From positions 186,001 to 250,000 of the forward strand of contig NZ_JAHBZJ010000004.1 of the NCBI RefSeq assembly GCF_019635455.1: a stretch of 64,000 nt of DNA, in the 5' to 3' direction. The number at the start of each line of letters is the position of its first letter. Within the stretch, counting starts at the first letter, position 1. The DNA comes from Sphingomonas sp. GTDB lineage: Bacteria; Pseudomonadota; Alphaproteobacteria; Sphingomonadales; Sphingomonadaceae. The notes below the pieces were generated by a model, which ran no database searches, was not told the origin of the DNA, and worked only from the letters and a program-made list of their open reading frames with translations. The position numbers were made by a program, and so were the translations under genes. This document shows positions 55,657-64,000 of this stretch, piece by piece.

Positions 55657-55685
55657 GGGCGGCCGGCGTGACGCGTCGGCCGCCC
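55657..55685. terminator. Bidirectional terminator hairpin between desaturase and lptG
   Basis: GGGCGGCCG (55657-55665) and CGGCCGCCC (55677-55685) give a perfect 9-bp stem, with a loop that can pair further (GCG/CGC). TCTTCATTCC follows on the plus strand. The genes ending at 55633 and 55689 are convergent. Confidence 0.65.
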
Positions 55686-55688
55686 TCT

Positions 55689-56792
55689 TCATTCCTCGGT
55701 CTTGAGCAGCACCGCTTCGCCGATCATCGCGAACAGCAGAAATGGCGCCCAGGCGGCCAGAAAGGGCGGGTAGGCGCCCAGATTACCCATCGCCAGCGCG
55801 AAATTGTCCGCGACGAAATACAGGAAGCCCAGACCCATCCCGATTACCGCGCGGATGAACAGCTTTCCCGACCGCGCGATCCCGAATCCCGCAATCGCGC
55901 CGAGCAGCGGCATCAGCACCGCCGACAGCGGTCCCGACAGCTTGTGCCACAGCGCGCCCTCCAGCGCCTTGGTCGGGCGGCCGGCGGCGTTCAGGTCGCT
56001 GATCGCCGTGCTCAGTTCGCCGAACGACATCGAATCGGCATCGACATTCGACAGGGTGAACTGATCGGGCCGCACGCCGCGACCGATAATCGTGGTGCCG
56101 ACCGGAGTCAGCTTGCCGCTGGCGACGTCGAACCGGTCGGCGCCCTGGACGCGCCAGCCATCGCCTTCGCGCGCGCCGGTCTTTGCCCGGAGCACCGAAA
56201 CCAGCGCCGCACCCTCCCGCTCGTAAACCGTGATTCCGGTCAGCCGCGCGGCATCGCCCCGCCCGCTGATCTGCTGCGCATGGATCAGATGCTGGCCCTC
56301 GCGGACCCACACGTTCGAACGGTCGCCGCGATCGGGGGCGAGCGGCGCATATTCCACCGCCTTCCACGCGTTCAGGGTCGCGCTGGCCCGTGAAACGATC
56401 CGATCGTTGAACGCGAACGAGACGATCGCCACGCCAAGTCCGGCGAGCAGCAATGGCGCCAGCACCTGATGCGCCGACAGGCCCGACGCCTTCATCGCGA
56501 TCACTTCGCTGTTCTGATTGAGCGTCGAGAGAGTGATGATCGTGCCGAGCAGCGCCGAAAAGGGCAGAAAGGTCGAAATGATCTGTGGTACGCGCAGGCC
56601 GACATAGCGCCAGACCTCCGCCTCGCCATTGCCCGGATAGGCGAGGATCCGGCCCGATTCGCTCAGCAGGTCCAGCGTCTGGAGGATCAGCACCAGCCCC
56701 AGCAGGAACGCAAAGGTGCGCACCAGGAACATCTGCGCCATGTACAGCGAGGCGGTGCGCGAGGGGAAAAAGTCGGTGATCGTGTGAATCAT
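55689..56792 (-). CDS. lptG: LptG-family lipid export permease
   Basis: A 367-residue permease with three N-terminal helices, a periplasmic beta-jellyroll (about 130-265) and three C-terminal helices. FLPFSALLGTIITLSTLNQNSEVIAMKASG (the segment NSEVIAMKASG is the coupling helix) and GPLSAVLMPLLGA are typical. With LptF and LptB it moves lipopolysaccharide out of the inner membrane. ATGA overlap with lptF. In a sphingomonad the cargo may instead be glycosphingolipid; see findings. Confidence 0.88.
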   Translation of the reverse strand: MIHTITDFFPSRTASLYMAQMFLVRTFAFLLGLVLILQTLDLLSESGRILAYPGNGEAEVWRYVGLRVPQIISTFLPFSALLGTIITLSTLNQNSEVIAMKASGLSAHQVLAPLLLAGLGVAIVSFAFNDRIVSRASATLNAWKAVEYAPLAPDRGDRSNVWVREGQHLIHAQQISGRGDAARLTGITVYEREGAALVSVLRAKTGAREGDGWRVQGADRFDVASGKLTPVGTTIIGRGVRPDQFTLSNVDADSMSFGELSTAISDLNAAGRPTKALEGALWHKLSGPLSAVLMPLLGAIAGFGIARSGKLFIRAVIGMGLGFLYFVADNFALAMGNLGAYPPFLAAWAPFLLFAMIGEAVLLKTEE

Positions 56793-58018
56793 GACGCAGC
56801 CTTTCGCCGGCGTCCGGGCAGGCGCTTGCGGATCGCAGCCCAAGTCTTGGCGAACACGCGTTCCAGCGCGCCGATCGGCTGTCCGCCCGGCACATAGGCG
56901 ATGGTATAGTACATCCACAGCACCAGCGCCGCGAAGATCAGGAACGGCCCCCAGAGCGCGATCAGCGGATCGATCCGCCCCAGGCTGCCGATCGACTGCG
57001 CATATTCGTTCACCTTGTGATAGGTGACGATCATGACGATCGACAGGAAGACGCCGAGCGCCGACGTCGATCGCTTGGGTGGAACCCCCAGCGCCAGCGC
57101 GAGCAGCGGCAGCAGCAGCATGGTCGCCACCTCCACCATCCGGAAATGGAATGCGGAGCGGCTGGTGTCGCGTTCCTGCTCGCTCGCACGCGGATCCGAC
57201 CCGATCCGCGCGAGCTGGGGCAAGGTGAGTTCGAGATTGCTGGCACCGCGCTGACGGAATTGCTCGAACTTTGGCAGGTCGATCGGCAGATCATGGGCGT
57301 CGAACGTCAGCACCCGCGGCACCTGGAATTTGGGCGAGGTGTGGATCAGCGTCCCCTTGGTCAGGCGAAAGATGATGACGTCGGGATCGTCCGTGCGCAG
57401 AAACTGGCCCTTTTCCGCCGTCGCCGTCACCCGGTCGCCGCCCTTCGCGCTCGCGCTGACGAAGATGCCCGAAAGGTTGCGTCCTTCGTCGCGGCTCTCC
57501 TCGATCCGCAGCGTCATGCGATCGCCGAGGTTGGTGAACTCGCCCACCTTGATCGACGCACCCAGCGCCCCGCTGCGCAGTTCGAACCGCAGCCCTTCGT
57601 AATTATAGCGCGCATAGGGCTGGATGAAGCCAACGATGGCGAGGTTCAGCGCGGCAAGGCCGATCGCGAACATGAACGGGACGCGCAGCATCCGGCCATA
57701 GCTCATGCCCACCGCGCGCAGCACGTCGAGTTCCGACGTGGTCGCGAGCTTGCGAAAGGCGAGCAGGACACCCAGCAGCAGGCCGATGGGGATGCCGAGC
57801 CCCAGATATTCGGGCAGCAGGTTTGCGAGCATCCGCCACACGACGCTGACCGGCCCGCCCTCGCTGGCGACGAAATCGAGCAGCAGGCGAATCCGGTCGA
57901 GCACCAACAGCATCGATGCGATCACGAGATTTGCGATCAGCGGGACCGCGATCAGGCGCGCCATGTACCGGTCGAGTGCGGTCATCGGAAAGGGTTTCGC
58001 GCCTTGAACTTCTGCCAT
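56789..58018 (-). CDS. lptF: LptF-family lipid export permease
   Basis: A 409-residue partner of LptG with the same six-helix plus jellyroll plan. LDRYMARLIAVPLIANLVI opens it, FRKLATTSELDVLRAVGMSYGRML contains the coupling helix (SELDVLRAVGMS), and LPLLALALGVPPKRS sits in the last helices. An ATG at 57985 is an alternative start. It lies 54 bases after the hybrid kinase gene on the same strand. Confidence 0.88.
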   Translation of the reverse strand: MAEVQGAKPFPMTALDRYMARLIAVPLIANLVIASMLLVLDRIRLLLDFVASEGGPVSVVWRMLANLLPEYLGLGIPIGLLLGVLLAFRKLATTSELDVLRAVGMSYGRMLRVPFMFAIGLAALNLAIVGFIQPYARYNYEGLRFELRSGALGASIKVGEFTNLGDRMTLRIEESRDEGRNLSGIFVSASAKGGDRVTATAEKGQFLRTDDPDVIIFRLTKGTLIHTSPKFQVPRVLTFDAHDLPIDLPKFEQFRQRGASNLELTLPQLARIGSDPRASEQERDTSRSAFHFRMVEVATMLLLPLLALALGVPPKRSTSALGVFLSIVMIVTYHKVNEYAQSIGSLGRIDPLIALWGPFLIFAALVLWMYYTIAYVPGGQPIGALERVFAKTWAAIRKRLPGRRRKAAS

Positions 58019-58072
58019 GGCCGGCGGTCTGCCGGGTCGAGGGGTCCGCTATATCGCACGCGCCGGGTAAAT

Positions 58073-60049
58073 CTAGGCCCCTGCGTCCGTGCCGTCGGGT
58101 TGCGCCCGCAGGATACCGTTCCCGATCGCATCGTCGATCGCCGCTTCCAGCGCGGACAGGGTGAAGGGTTTGCGCAACACCGGGTGGCCCCCGAACCGGT
58201 CGTGATCGGACGCGTCGCCGGCATAGCCGGTCACGTAGAGGATCGCGACTCCGTCCAGCTGGGGCCGCAATGCGCCGACCATCTCAGGCCCCGTCTGGCC
58301 CGGCATGATGACGTCGGTGATGATCAGATCGAGCGCCGGCAATCCCGCGACGATCCGCGGCGCGGACAGCGGATCGTCGCAGGAGACGGGACGATGCCCC
58401 AGTTCTTCGAGCGCGGCGATCGTCGCGGCCAGGACGCGCGGATCGTCCTCGACCAGCAGGATGTCGAGCGCGTGGCGCACGCCCGGCTGCGGCCCGGCCT
58501 GCGCGGCCTCGTCCTCCGCTTCGGCGCCACCGGCGTGACAGGGAAGCAACAAGGTGACGGTTGTTCCTTCGCCCGGCTGTGATTCGATCCGCACTTCACC
58601 GCCGGACTGGCGGGCAAATCCGAAAATCTGGCTGAGGCCCAATCCGGTCCCCTTGCCGACCGGCTTGGTGGTGAAAAACGGTTCGAAGACGCGTTCCAGC
58701 ACTTCCGGCGCCATGCCGCAGCCGGAATCGGCGACCGCGATGGACACGTAATTGCCCGCCGCGCACTCCGACGAGGGTTCACCCGTCAGCGCCATGTGAT
58801 CGGCGACGATGGTCAGCGTCCCGCGCCCCTCCATCGCGTCACGGGCATTGACCGCCAGGTTCAGCAGCGCGTTTTCGAGCTGGTGGCGGTCGGCCCAGAC
58901 GTGCCAACCCCCGGCCCTGATCGCGGTCGCGACCTGGATGCCCTCGCCCAGCGTCCGCTCGAACAGGGCGGACATGCCCGCGATCAGTTCGACCGGATCG
59001 ATCGCCTGGGGTGCCAGCGCCTCGGAACGAGCAAAGGCGAGCAGTCGCCGCGTCAGCGCGGCCGCGCGGTTCGCCCCTTCCGCCGCATTGTCGAGATGCC
59101 GGGCCGCCGTTTCCGTGCCGTCGGGCAGGTGCCGGCGCGCAAGCTCGATCCCGCCCAGCGCGACGGCGAGCATATTGTTGAAATCGTGCGCGATTCCGCC
59201 CGTCAGCTGGCCGACCGCCTCCATCTTCTGCGCCTGCCGCAATTGCGCCTCGGCCGCGGCACGCTCGCGCGCTTCCGCCTGCAATCCGGCGGTCGCGGTG
59301 GCGACGGCCGCTTCGAGTTCGCTCGTCCGCTCGCGCTGGGCGGCGGCGTCGGCGTCGGCGGCGGCGCGGTCGCGGATCGCGTTCACGTTGAGCCAGCCGA
59401 GCACGATGGCGCCGAGCACGATCAGGATGCCGAACAGGATGAGGTTGAGCGTTTCCGCCGCGGCGTTCGCGGCGGTCGTTTCCGCCAGCGCGCTGCGTTG
59501 GGCCAGGCGCGTGCGCTCGCCCTCGAACATGCGTCTCAACACCCGATCGAGTGCGGGGAGCGTCGGCGACCGTCGCGCTTCATCGAAATAGGCGAAAGCG
59601 GCCTGATTCCGTTTGAAGCTGGTGTTGTGCGCGGCCAGGTCCAGTTCCCTGCCCCGGGTGGCGAACAGCGCACGCAGCTCGGCGATGAACCGCTGTTGCT
59701 CGGGATTGTCGCGGGTGCGCCGGGCGAGCAGTTCGATCTGTCCGCCCGCGCGCTGCCACTTGTCTGTATAGTCGCGCCCGACATTCCGCTCGCCGCTGAC
59801 GACGTAGCGGGCCAGGGTCGCTTCCGCGTCGGCCATCGTGCCGGCGAGCGCCTGGGTGAGGATCATCACCTCATAGCTGTGCGACTGCGACTTCAGCGCG
59901 GCATCGCGGTCGGCGTCGGCGAGCCGCAGGTTGACGATCAGCGCGATCAGCACGCCGACGCCCAGCAGGGCGATCAGCAGCATCAGGACCGCGCGCCAGT
60001 CCGGCCGCGGCCATCGCCGCAACGATCCGAAGCTGCTCCCTTCGTTCAT
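58073..60049 (-). CDS. Hybrid histidine kinase with CHASE3-like sensor and receiver domain
   Basis: A 658-residue membrane kinase. Helices at about 20-42 and 202-222 flank a helical periplasmic sensor of CHASE3 type (SYEVMILTQALAGTMADAE in part). A coiled coil leads to GGIAHDFNNML with phospho-His288, the N-box NLAVNARDAM (N401), G1 DSGCGM (441-446) and GTGLGLSQIFG. A receiver follows, LVEDDPRVL and phospho-Asp579 in ITDVIMPG. The kinase is complete. Its place between spt and lptF suggests it senses envelope state, but no cognate regulator is beside it. Confidence 0.88.
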   Translation of the reverse strand: MNEGSSFGSLRRWPRPDWRAVLMLLIALLGVGVLIALIVNLRLADADRDAALKSQSHSYEVMILTQALAGTMADAEATLARYVVSGERNVGRDYTDKWQRAGGQIELLARRTRDNPEQQRFIAELRALFATRGRELDLAAHNTSFKRNQAAFAYFDEARRSPTLPALDRVLRRMFEGERTRLAQRSALAETTAANAAAETLNLILFGILIVLGAIVLGWLNVNAIRDRAAADADAAAQRERTSELEAAVATATAGLQAEARERAAAEAQLRQAQKMEAVGQLTGGIAHDFNNMLAVALGGIELARRHLPDGTETAARHLDNAAEGANRAAALTRRLLAFARSEALAPQAIDPVELIAGMSALFERTLGEGIQVATAIRAGGWHVWADRHQLENALLNLAVNARDAMEGRGTLTIVADHMALTGEPSSECAAGNYVSIAVADSGCGMAPEVLERVFEPFFTTKPVGKGTGLGLSQIFGFARQSGGEVRIESQPGEGTTVTLLLPCHAGGAEAEDEAAQAGPQPGVRHALDILLVEDDPRVLAATIAALEELGHRPVSCDDPLSAPRIVAGLPALDLIITDVIMPGQTGPEMVGALRPQLDGVAILYVTGYAGDASDHDRFGGHPVLRKPFTLSALEAAIDDAIGNGILRAQPDGTDAGA

Positions 60050-60089
60050 CCCGACGTTCCTATGCCGCCCGATGACGCATGCAAAGGGT

Positions 60090-61343
60090 TCAGGCGATGA
60101 CGCCCACCGCCTTGCCCGCCGCCTGGAACATGCCGAGCACCTGCCGGATCTGGTCGGCCGTGTGCTCCGCGCACAGCGAACAGCGCAGCAGGAAGGTGCC
60201 GGCGGGGGTCGCGGGCGGGCGCGCCATGTTGACGTACAGCCCGTTGTCGAGCAGCGCCTGCCACATCGTCACCGCCTGTTCCTGATCGTCCAGGATGACG
60301 GCGATGATCGCGCTGTCGGCCTGCTCGGTGCCGAGGCGGAAGCCCATATCCTTAAGGCCGGCGTGCAGGGTGCGGGCATTTTCCCACAGATGCGCGCGCT
60401 TGTTGTGGGCGTGCATCAGCTTGCGGATCGATGTCGCCGCCGTCGCGACAACGCTGGGCGGCAGGGAGGCGGTGAAGATATAGGGGCGGCAGGCAAGGCG
60501 GATCGCCTCGAACTTCGGGTGGTTCGACACGCAGAAGCCACCCACCGTGCCGACCGATTTCGAAAAGGTGCCGACGACGAAATCGACATCGCCCTCGCAT
60601 CCCTGATCCTCATACACGCCGCGGCCATTGGGTCCGAAAAAGCCCATCGAATGCGCTTCGTCGGACAGGACCATGGCGCCGTGCTTCTTGGCGACCGCGA
60701 CCATTTCCTTGAGCGGGGCGATGTCGCCCAGCATCGAATAGACGCCCTCCAACACGACCAGCTTGCCGGCCTCGGCGGGCAGGCGCCCGAGCCGCTTGTC
60801 CAGATCCTCGACGCTGTTGTGGCGAAAGCGGACGATCTCGGCATAGCCCTGTTTGCAGCCGTCATAGATGCTGGCATGGCTGTCGGCGTCGAGGATGATG
60901 TAATCGCCCTTGCCGGCAAGGGTGGAGATCATCCCGAGATTGGCCATGTACCCGGTCGAGAAGACGATCGCGCCGGTGGTGCCGTAAAATTCCCGCAGCG
61001 CCTCCTCGACCTCCATATGGTCGCGGAAGGTGCCGTTGAGCATGCGGCTGCCATTGGTGCCGCTGCCGAACTGGTCCAGCGCGTCCTTCCCCGCCTGGAT
61101 CACGTCGGGATCGAACGTCATGCCCATATAGTTGTAGGTGCCGAGCAGGATCGTGTCCTTGCCCTTGATCACCGCCTGGGTCGGCGACTTCACCTGATCC
61201 ATCACGATCGCGAACGGATCGGTCACCCCGCTGTCGAGCAAGGCCTGACGTTCGGCGATCAGGCCGTCGAACTTGCTCATCAGGTCGCGCTTCGCACCGA
61301 CCGTGGGGGTCGGCGCGTCGGCGGTCTGGATCGCGTCGGTCAT
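60090..61343 (-). CDS. spt: Serine palmitoyltransferase
   Basis: A 417-residue soluble alpha-oxoamine synthase condensing L-serine and palmitoyl thioester to 3-oxo-sphinganine, the first step of sphingolipid synthesis. Active-site residues match the Sphingomonas paucimobilis enzyme offset by three: H156 (DADSHAS), D228 and H231 (SDEAHSMG), and PLP Lys262 (GTFSKSVGT). The N-terminal GTYNYMGMTFDPDV and the FLLRCSLCAEHT end also agree. It starts one base after the acp stop and is followed by the hybrid kinase 40 bases on. Confidence 0.95.
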   Translation of the reverse strand: MTDAIQTADAPTPTVGAKRDLMSKFDGLIAERQALLDSGVTDPFAIVMDQVKSPTQAVIKGKDTILLGTYNYMGMTFDPDVIQAGKDALDQFGSGTNGSRMLNGTFRDHMEVEEALREFYGTTGAIVFSTGYMANLGMISTLAGKGDYIILDADSHASIYDGCKQGYAEIVRFRHNSVEDLDKRLGRLPAEAGKLVVLEGVYSMLGDIAPLKEMVAVAKKHGAMVLSDEAHSMGFFGPNGRGVYEDQGCEGDVDFVVGTFSKSVGTVGGFCVSNHPKFEAIRLACRPYIFTASLPPSVVATAATSIRKLMHAHNKRAHLWENARTLHAGLKDMGFRLGTEQADSAIIAVILDDQEQAVTMWQALLDNGLYVNMARPPATPAGTFLLRCSLCAEHTADQIRQVLGMFQAAGKAVGVIA

Positions 61344-61344
61344 G

Positions 61345-61590
61345 TCAGTCGCCCTTCAGCTTCTGCACCGCATCGACCAGTTGGCCGACGGTTTCGATCT
61401 CGGCCTGCATGTTCATCGTGATGATGATGTCGAATTCGTCCTCGATCGCGGCGACGAAGTCCATCACCGTCAGGCTGTCCCATTCGAGATCGCCGGCAAA
61501 GGTGGTGGAATCGGTCAGCGCGACGCCCTTCTTGTTAAAGGGTTCGATCAGGCCGGAGACGGTTTCGAAGATTGCGTTACGGTCGCTCAT
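61345..61590 (-). CDS. Acyl carrier protein of sphingolipid synthesis
   Basis: An 81-residue ACP with the phosphopantetheine Ser39 in EWDSLTVMDF and an acidic second helix (IEDEFDIII). In Caulobacter a dedicated ACP beside spt supplies the acyl thioester to it; the one-base spacing here implies the same. It is not the housekeeping AcpP (different N-terminus, EPFNKKG). Confidence 0.9.
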   Translation of the reverse strand: MSDRNAIFETVSGLIEPFNKKGVALTDSTTFAGDLEWDSLTVMDFVAAIEDEFDIIITMNMQAEIETVGQLVDAVQKLKGD

Positions 61591-61794
61591 GCGCGGTCCT
61601 TAATGTTACGGACGCGGCGTGCCAAGCGATTGCGGCGGAAACGGGGTCGCGGCGGGGCGGCAACCGGCATCCCGGCGCCCGCGGCGGGATGGCCAGATGC
61701 TGAAGATCGGGCCGTTGCGACAGCAAAAAGCGGTTGCGTAAAAAAATGTGTCATCGCCATGCTTGCCGACAATAAGGGCTTCTGGAGCGAGATT

Positions 61795-62136
61795 GTGGAA
61801 TTGAACCTGAAACGCATCATCCTGTTTTCCGCCGATGTGCCGCGGCTTGCACGATTTTATCAGGACGTGATCGGTCTGTCCGTCATCGGTCGCGAGGACG
61901 GGTGGATCGAGTTCGATGCCGGTGGGAGCAACATTGCGATCCACGCCGGTCCGTCGAAAATCGGTAGCCGTGCGCCCAAGCTGGTGTTCCATTCTTCCGA
62001 TGTGGCGACGACGCGGGCAAATCTGATCAACCGCGGATTTGGCGGTCTTGGCCCAATCGTTTCCACTGCAACATTCGATATGTGCGATGGCAAGGATATC
62101 GATGGCAATGCGATTCAGATCTCCAGCCGAAGGTGA
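61795..62136 (+). CDS. VOC-superfamily (glyoxalase/bleomycin-resistance-like) protein
   Basis: A 113-residue single VOC module: LNLKRIILFSADVPRLARFYQ begins it in the usual way, and IGREDGWIEFDAG and FDMCDGKDIDGNAIQI close the two beta-alpha-beta units. Metal ligands are not obvious. GTG 61795 with GGAG 7 bases upstream gives the family start; ATG 61759 would add 12 residues. Codon third positions look less GC-rich than in neighbours (AAT, TTT, ACA, GGT), hinting at recent acquisition. Confidence 0.7.
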   Translation: MELNLKRIILFSADVPRLARFYQDVIGLSVIGREDGWIEFDAGGSNIAIHAGPSKIGSRAPKLVFHSSDVATTRANLINRGFGGLGPIVSTATFDMCDGKDIDGNAIQISSRR

Positions 62137-62186
62137 ATGCACGCTGTCGCGGATGGCCGCACACAATTGCCTGCACCGATGTGCGG

Positions 62187-63092
62187 CTACAACAGCCCTT
62201 CCGCCCGGTACCAGGCGGCCGTCTGCGCCAGCCCCTCCGGCGTCGCGACCCGGGGCGCCCATAAGGATGAAGGCGGGCGGCGATCCGGGGTGCAGGTCCA
62301 GTCGCGGTGGCACAGATAGGCCGCGCGGTCGGGCGTCAGCTTGGCGAAGCTGTCGCGGAAAAACGGATCGGCCCAGCCCGCGAATTTGAGCAATGCGCGC
62401 GGCATGGGAAGGGGAAGGACGCGCCGGCGCCCCACCGCCGCGCCGACCAGCCGCGCGAACTGGCTGTGGGTATAGCCGCCATCGACGCCATCGTCGCATT
62501 CATAGATGTCGCGCCCGCTGTCGGTTTCGGCCATCGCCACCAGCAGGCGGGCGAGGTCGGTGACATGAATCAGCGAGATGCGCCCCGGCGGAGGCAGGAT
62601 GACCACGCCCAGCTTCGCCATGCGAAACACGTCGCGCATTTCCATGTCGCCGGGGCCATAGACGCCGGGCGGGCGCACCATCGTCCAGTCGAGACCGGAT
62701 TTGCGCACCTCTGCCTCGGACCGTTCCTTCGACCGGCCATAGTTGGACAATTGCGGCTCGCGCGCCGCCATCGACGAGACATGGACGAAACGCCGCACGC
62801 CCATCGATGCGGCGGCGGCGGCCATGTTGCGGGTTCCATCGACATTGCCGTGGATGAAATCGAGCTTTGATCCGTTCACCACCCCGGCGATATGGATAAC
62901 GACGTCCGCGCCGCTGGCCAGGCGGGCGAGGCTGTCCTCACGGGCAAGACTACCCTCGACCCAGGTCACGCCCTCGCGCGGCGGCTGTTTGCGGCGGGTC
63001 AGCGCCCGCACCGTGTGGCCGCGCGCGATCGCGCGATCCACCGTCGCCTTACCGACGAAGCCGGTGGCGCCGGTGAGGGCGAGCACGCTCAC
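62187..63092 (-). CDS. NAD(P)-dependent epimerase/dehydratase, CerR-like 3-oxo-sphinganine reductase candidate
   Basis: A 301-residue extended SDR. The nucleotide loop is ALTGATGFVGKATVDRA, HIAGVVNGSK marks the core, SSMAA supplies the catalytic Ser and YGRSK the Tyr/Lys pair, with RPPGVYGPGD after it. In Caulobacter the ketone made by Spt is reduced by CerR, an SDR of this type. Start is GTG 63092, overlapping the proB stop (GTGA). A ceramide-pathway role is inferred from family and proximity to spt. Confidence 0.7.
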   Translation of the reverse strand: MSVLALTGATGFVGKATVDRAIARGHTVRALTRRKQPPREGVTWVEGSLAREDSLARLASGADVVIHIAGVVNGSKLDFIHGNVDGTRNMAAAAASMGVRRFVHVSSMAAREPQLSNYGRSKERSEAEVRKSGLDWTMVRPPGVYGPGDMEMRDVFRMAKLGVVILPPPGRISLIHVTDLARLLVAMAETDSGRDIYECDDGVDGGYTHSQFARLVGAAVGRRRVLPLPMPRALLKFAGWADPFFRDSFAKLTPDRAAYLCHRDWTCTPDRRPPSSLWAPRVATPEGLAQTAAWYRAEGLL

Positions 63093-64000
63093 AGCAGCAC
63101 CATATGATTGCGATGGACCAGCGCCGCGCGGGGGGCATAGCCCAGAATTTTGCCCTGATCGTCGCTGTGCGTACCGAGCAGTCGCCCGGTTTCGGCGGCG
63201 TCATATTCGGCCAGGCCGCGCGCGATCGGCCCGTCCGGCCCCTCGATCGTGACGAGATCGCCGCGAAAGAACATACCCCGCACCCCGGTCGCGCCGATCG
63301 CCAGCAGGCTGCGCCCTTCGCCCAGCGCGCGGGCCGCGCCGGCGTCCACCGCGATGCTGCCTTTTGCCGTCAGTCGCCCGGCCAGCCACGCCTTGCGCGC
63401 GCGCGTCCGCTTTTCGGGCAGGAAGACGGTGTGGCGTGCCGCGGCCGAGAGCGGTCGGTCAATCCGCCCGCTCGCGATGGCCAGGCTCACCCCGGCGGAG
63501 GCGGCGATCCGCGCGGCCTCGATCTTGGACACCATCCCGCCCGATCCCATGCCCGAGGCGGAGGCGCGATCGGCCATCCCCTCGATCCGGCTGTCGATCC
63601 GATCGACGCTGGGGATGTGCTGCGCCCCCGGCAGGGCAGGGTTGCGGTCGTAGAGGCCGTCCACGTCGGACAGCAGGACGACGCCATTGGCGTCCGCCGC
63701 CTGGGCGACGCGCGCGGCGAGCCGGTCATTGTCGCCGAAGCGGATTTCGGCGGTGGCGACGCTGTCGTTCTCGTTGATGATCGGGACCACGCCGAGGCTG
63801 AGCAGCCGGCCCAGCGTCGCGGCGGCGTTCAGATAGCGGCGGCGATCCTCCAGATCGTCGAGCGTCACCAGCATCTGGGCGGCGGTGAGGCCGTTGTTCG
63901 CCAGCATTTCGGCCCAGACCTGGCTGAGCGCGATCTGCCCCGTCGCGGCAGCCGCCTGTGCATCCTCCAGGCTGGCGCGCCCGCCCTTTGGCAGATCGAG
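63089..64000 (-). CDS. proB: Glutamate 5-kinase ProB, C-terminal part (5' end outside window)
   Basis: The last about 303 residues of gamma-glutamyl kinase, first enzyme of proline synthesis. From the window edge inward: ASLEDAQAAAATGQIALSQ (part), LLSLGVVPIINENDSVAT, FGDNDRLAARVA, LLSDVDGLYDRNP, GGMVSKIEAARIA, then a PUA domain ending HRNHMVLL. The N-terminal amino-acid kinase start is not in the window. Its stop overlaps the start of the SDR gene. Confidence 0.93.
   Translation of the reverse strand, partial: LDLPKGGRASLEDAQAAAATGQIALSQVWAEMLANNGLTAAQMLVTLDDLEDRRRYLNAAATLGRLLSLGVVPIINENDSVATAEIRFGDNDRLAARVAQAADANGVVLLSDVDGLYDRNPALPGAQHIPSVDRIDSRIEGMADRASASGMGSGGMVSKIEAARIAASAGVSLAIASGRIDRPLSAAARHTVFLPEKRTRARKAWLAGRLTAKGSIAVDAGAARALGEGRSLLAIGATGVRGMFFRGDLVTIEGPDGPIARGLAEYDAAETGRLLGTHSDDQGKILGYAPRAALVHRNHMVLL

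Noticed and set aside
1..64000. tRNA, rRNA, CRISPR arrays, insertion sequences, prophage or attachment sites
   Set aside because: I looked through the intergenic stretches and found none. All gaps are under 400 bases and no transposase- or integrase-like product was seen.

Overview
This window comes from a high-GC alphaproteobacterial chromosome and most likely a sphingomonad (Sphingomonas or a close relative). The main reasons are a soluble serine palmitoyltransferase with its own acyl carrier protein, a PhyR-NepR-EcfG general stress response locus that includes a PhyP-like phosphatase, and a division/cell-wall cluster with a poorly conserved FtsL-type protein. I saw no rRNA, tRNA, CRISPR array, transposase or phage gene. 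The sequence reads as core chromosome.

Layout. 1-8.5 kb: end of a flotillin gene, a GST, a metallophosphoesterase/glycosyltransferase pair, a lipoprotein, a Y-family polymerase, a four-helix membrane protein, a family-6 UDG-type glycosylase, an Mpo1-like protein and cysteine synthase. 8.9-27.6 kb: the complete dcw cluster mraZ-rsmH-ftsL-ftsI-murE-murF-mraY-murD-ftsW-murG-murC-(64-aa ORF)-murB-ddl-ftsQ-ftsA-ftsZ. Nearly every junction from mraZ to ftsQ overlaps by 1-4 bases (ATGA, GTGA or TGATG). 27.7-35.3 kb: a TPR/SPOR protein, dGTPase, a DUF1800/DUF1501 pair, a VTT-like membrane protein and RarD. 35.3-41.8 kb: the run argS-SPOR-nagZ-scpA-scpB-tatABC.

41.8-46.2 kb is the general stress response region: entericidin, a candidate C-rich small RNA behind a perfect sigma-EcfG promoter, phyP and nepR on the minus strand, then phyR, an unannotated 45-aa membrane ORF and ecfG on the plus strand, then a second NepR-like gene on the minus strand. 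The small RNA resembles Caulobacter GsrN in design and is the best candidate for something undescribed here.

46.2-53.2 kb: glnE, a single-cysteine Bcp peroxiredoxin, a DUF455 ferritin-like protein, an M23 endopeptidase, erpA, exonuclease III and a small secreted protein. 53.2-64 kb is lipid-centred: a large GNAT-type acyltransferase and a membrane desaturase face a minus-strand run reading acp-spt-hybrid histidine kinase-lptF-lptG. A CerR-like reductase is translationally coupled to proB at the window edge. Together these suggest that sphingolipid synthesis and lipid export are organised as one module. That link is an inference from gene order.
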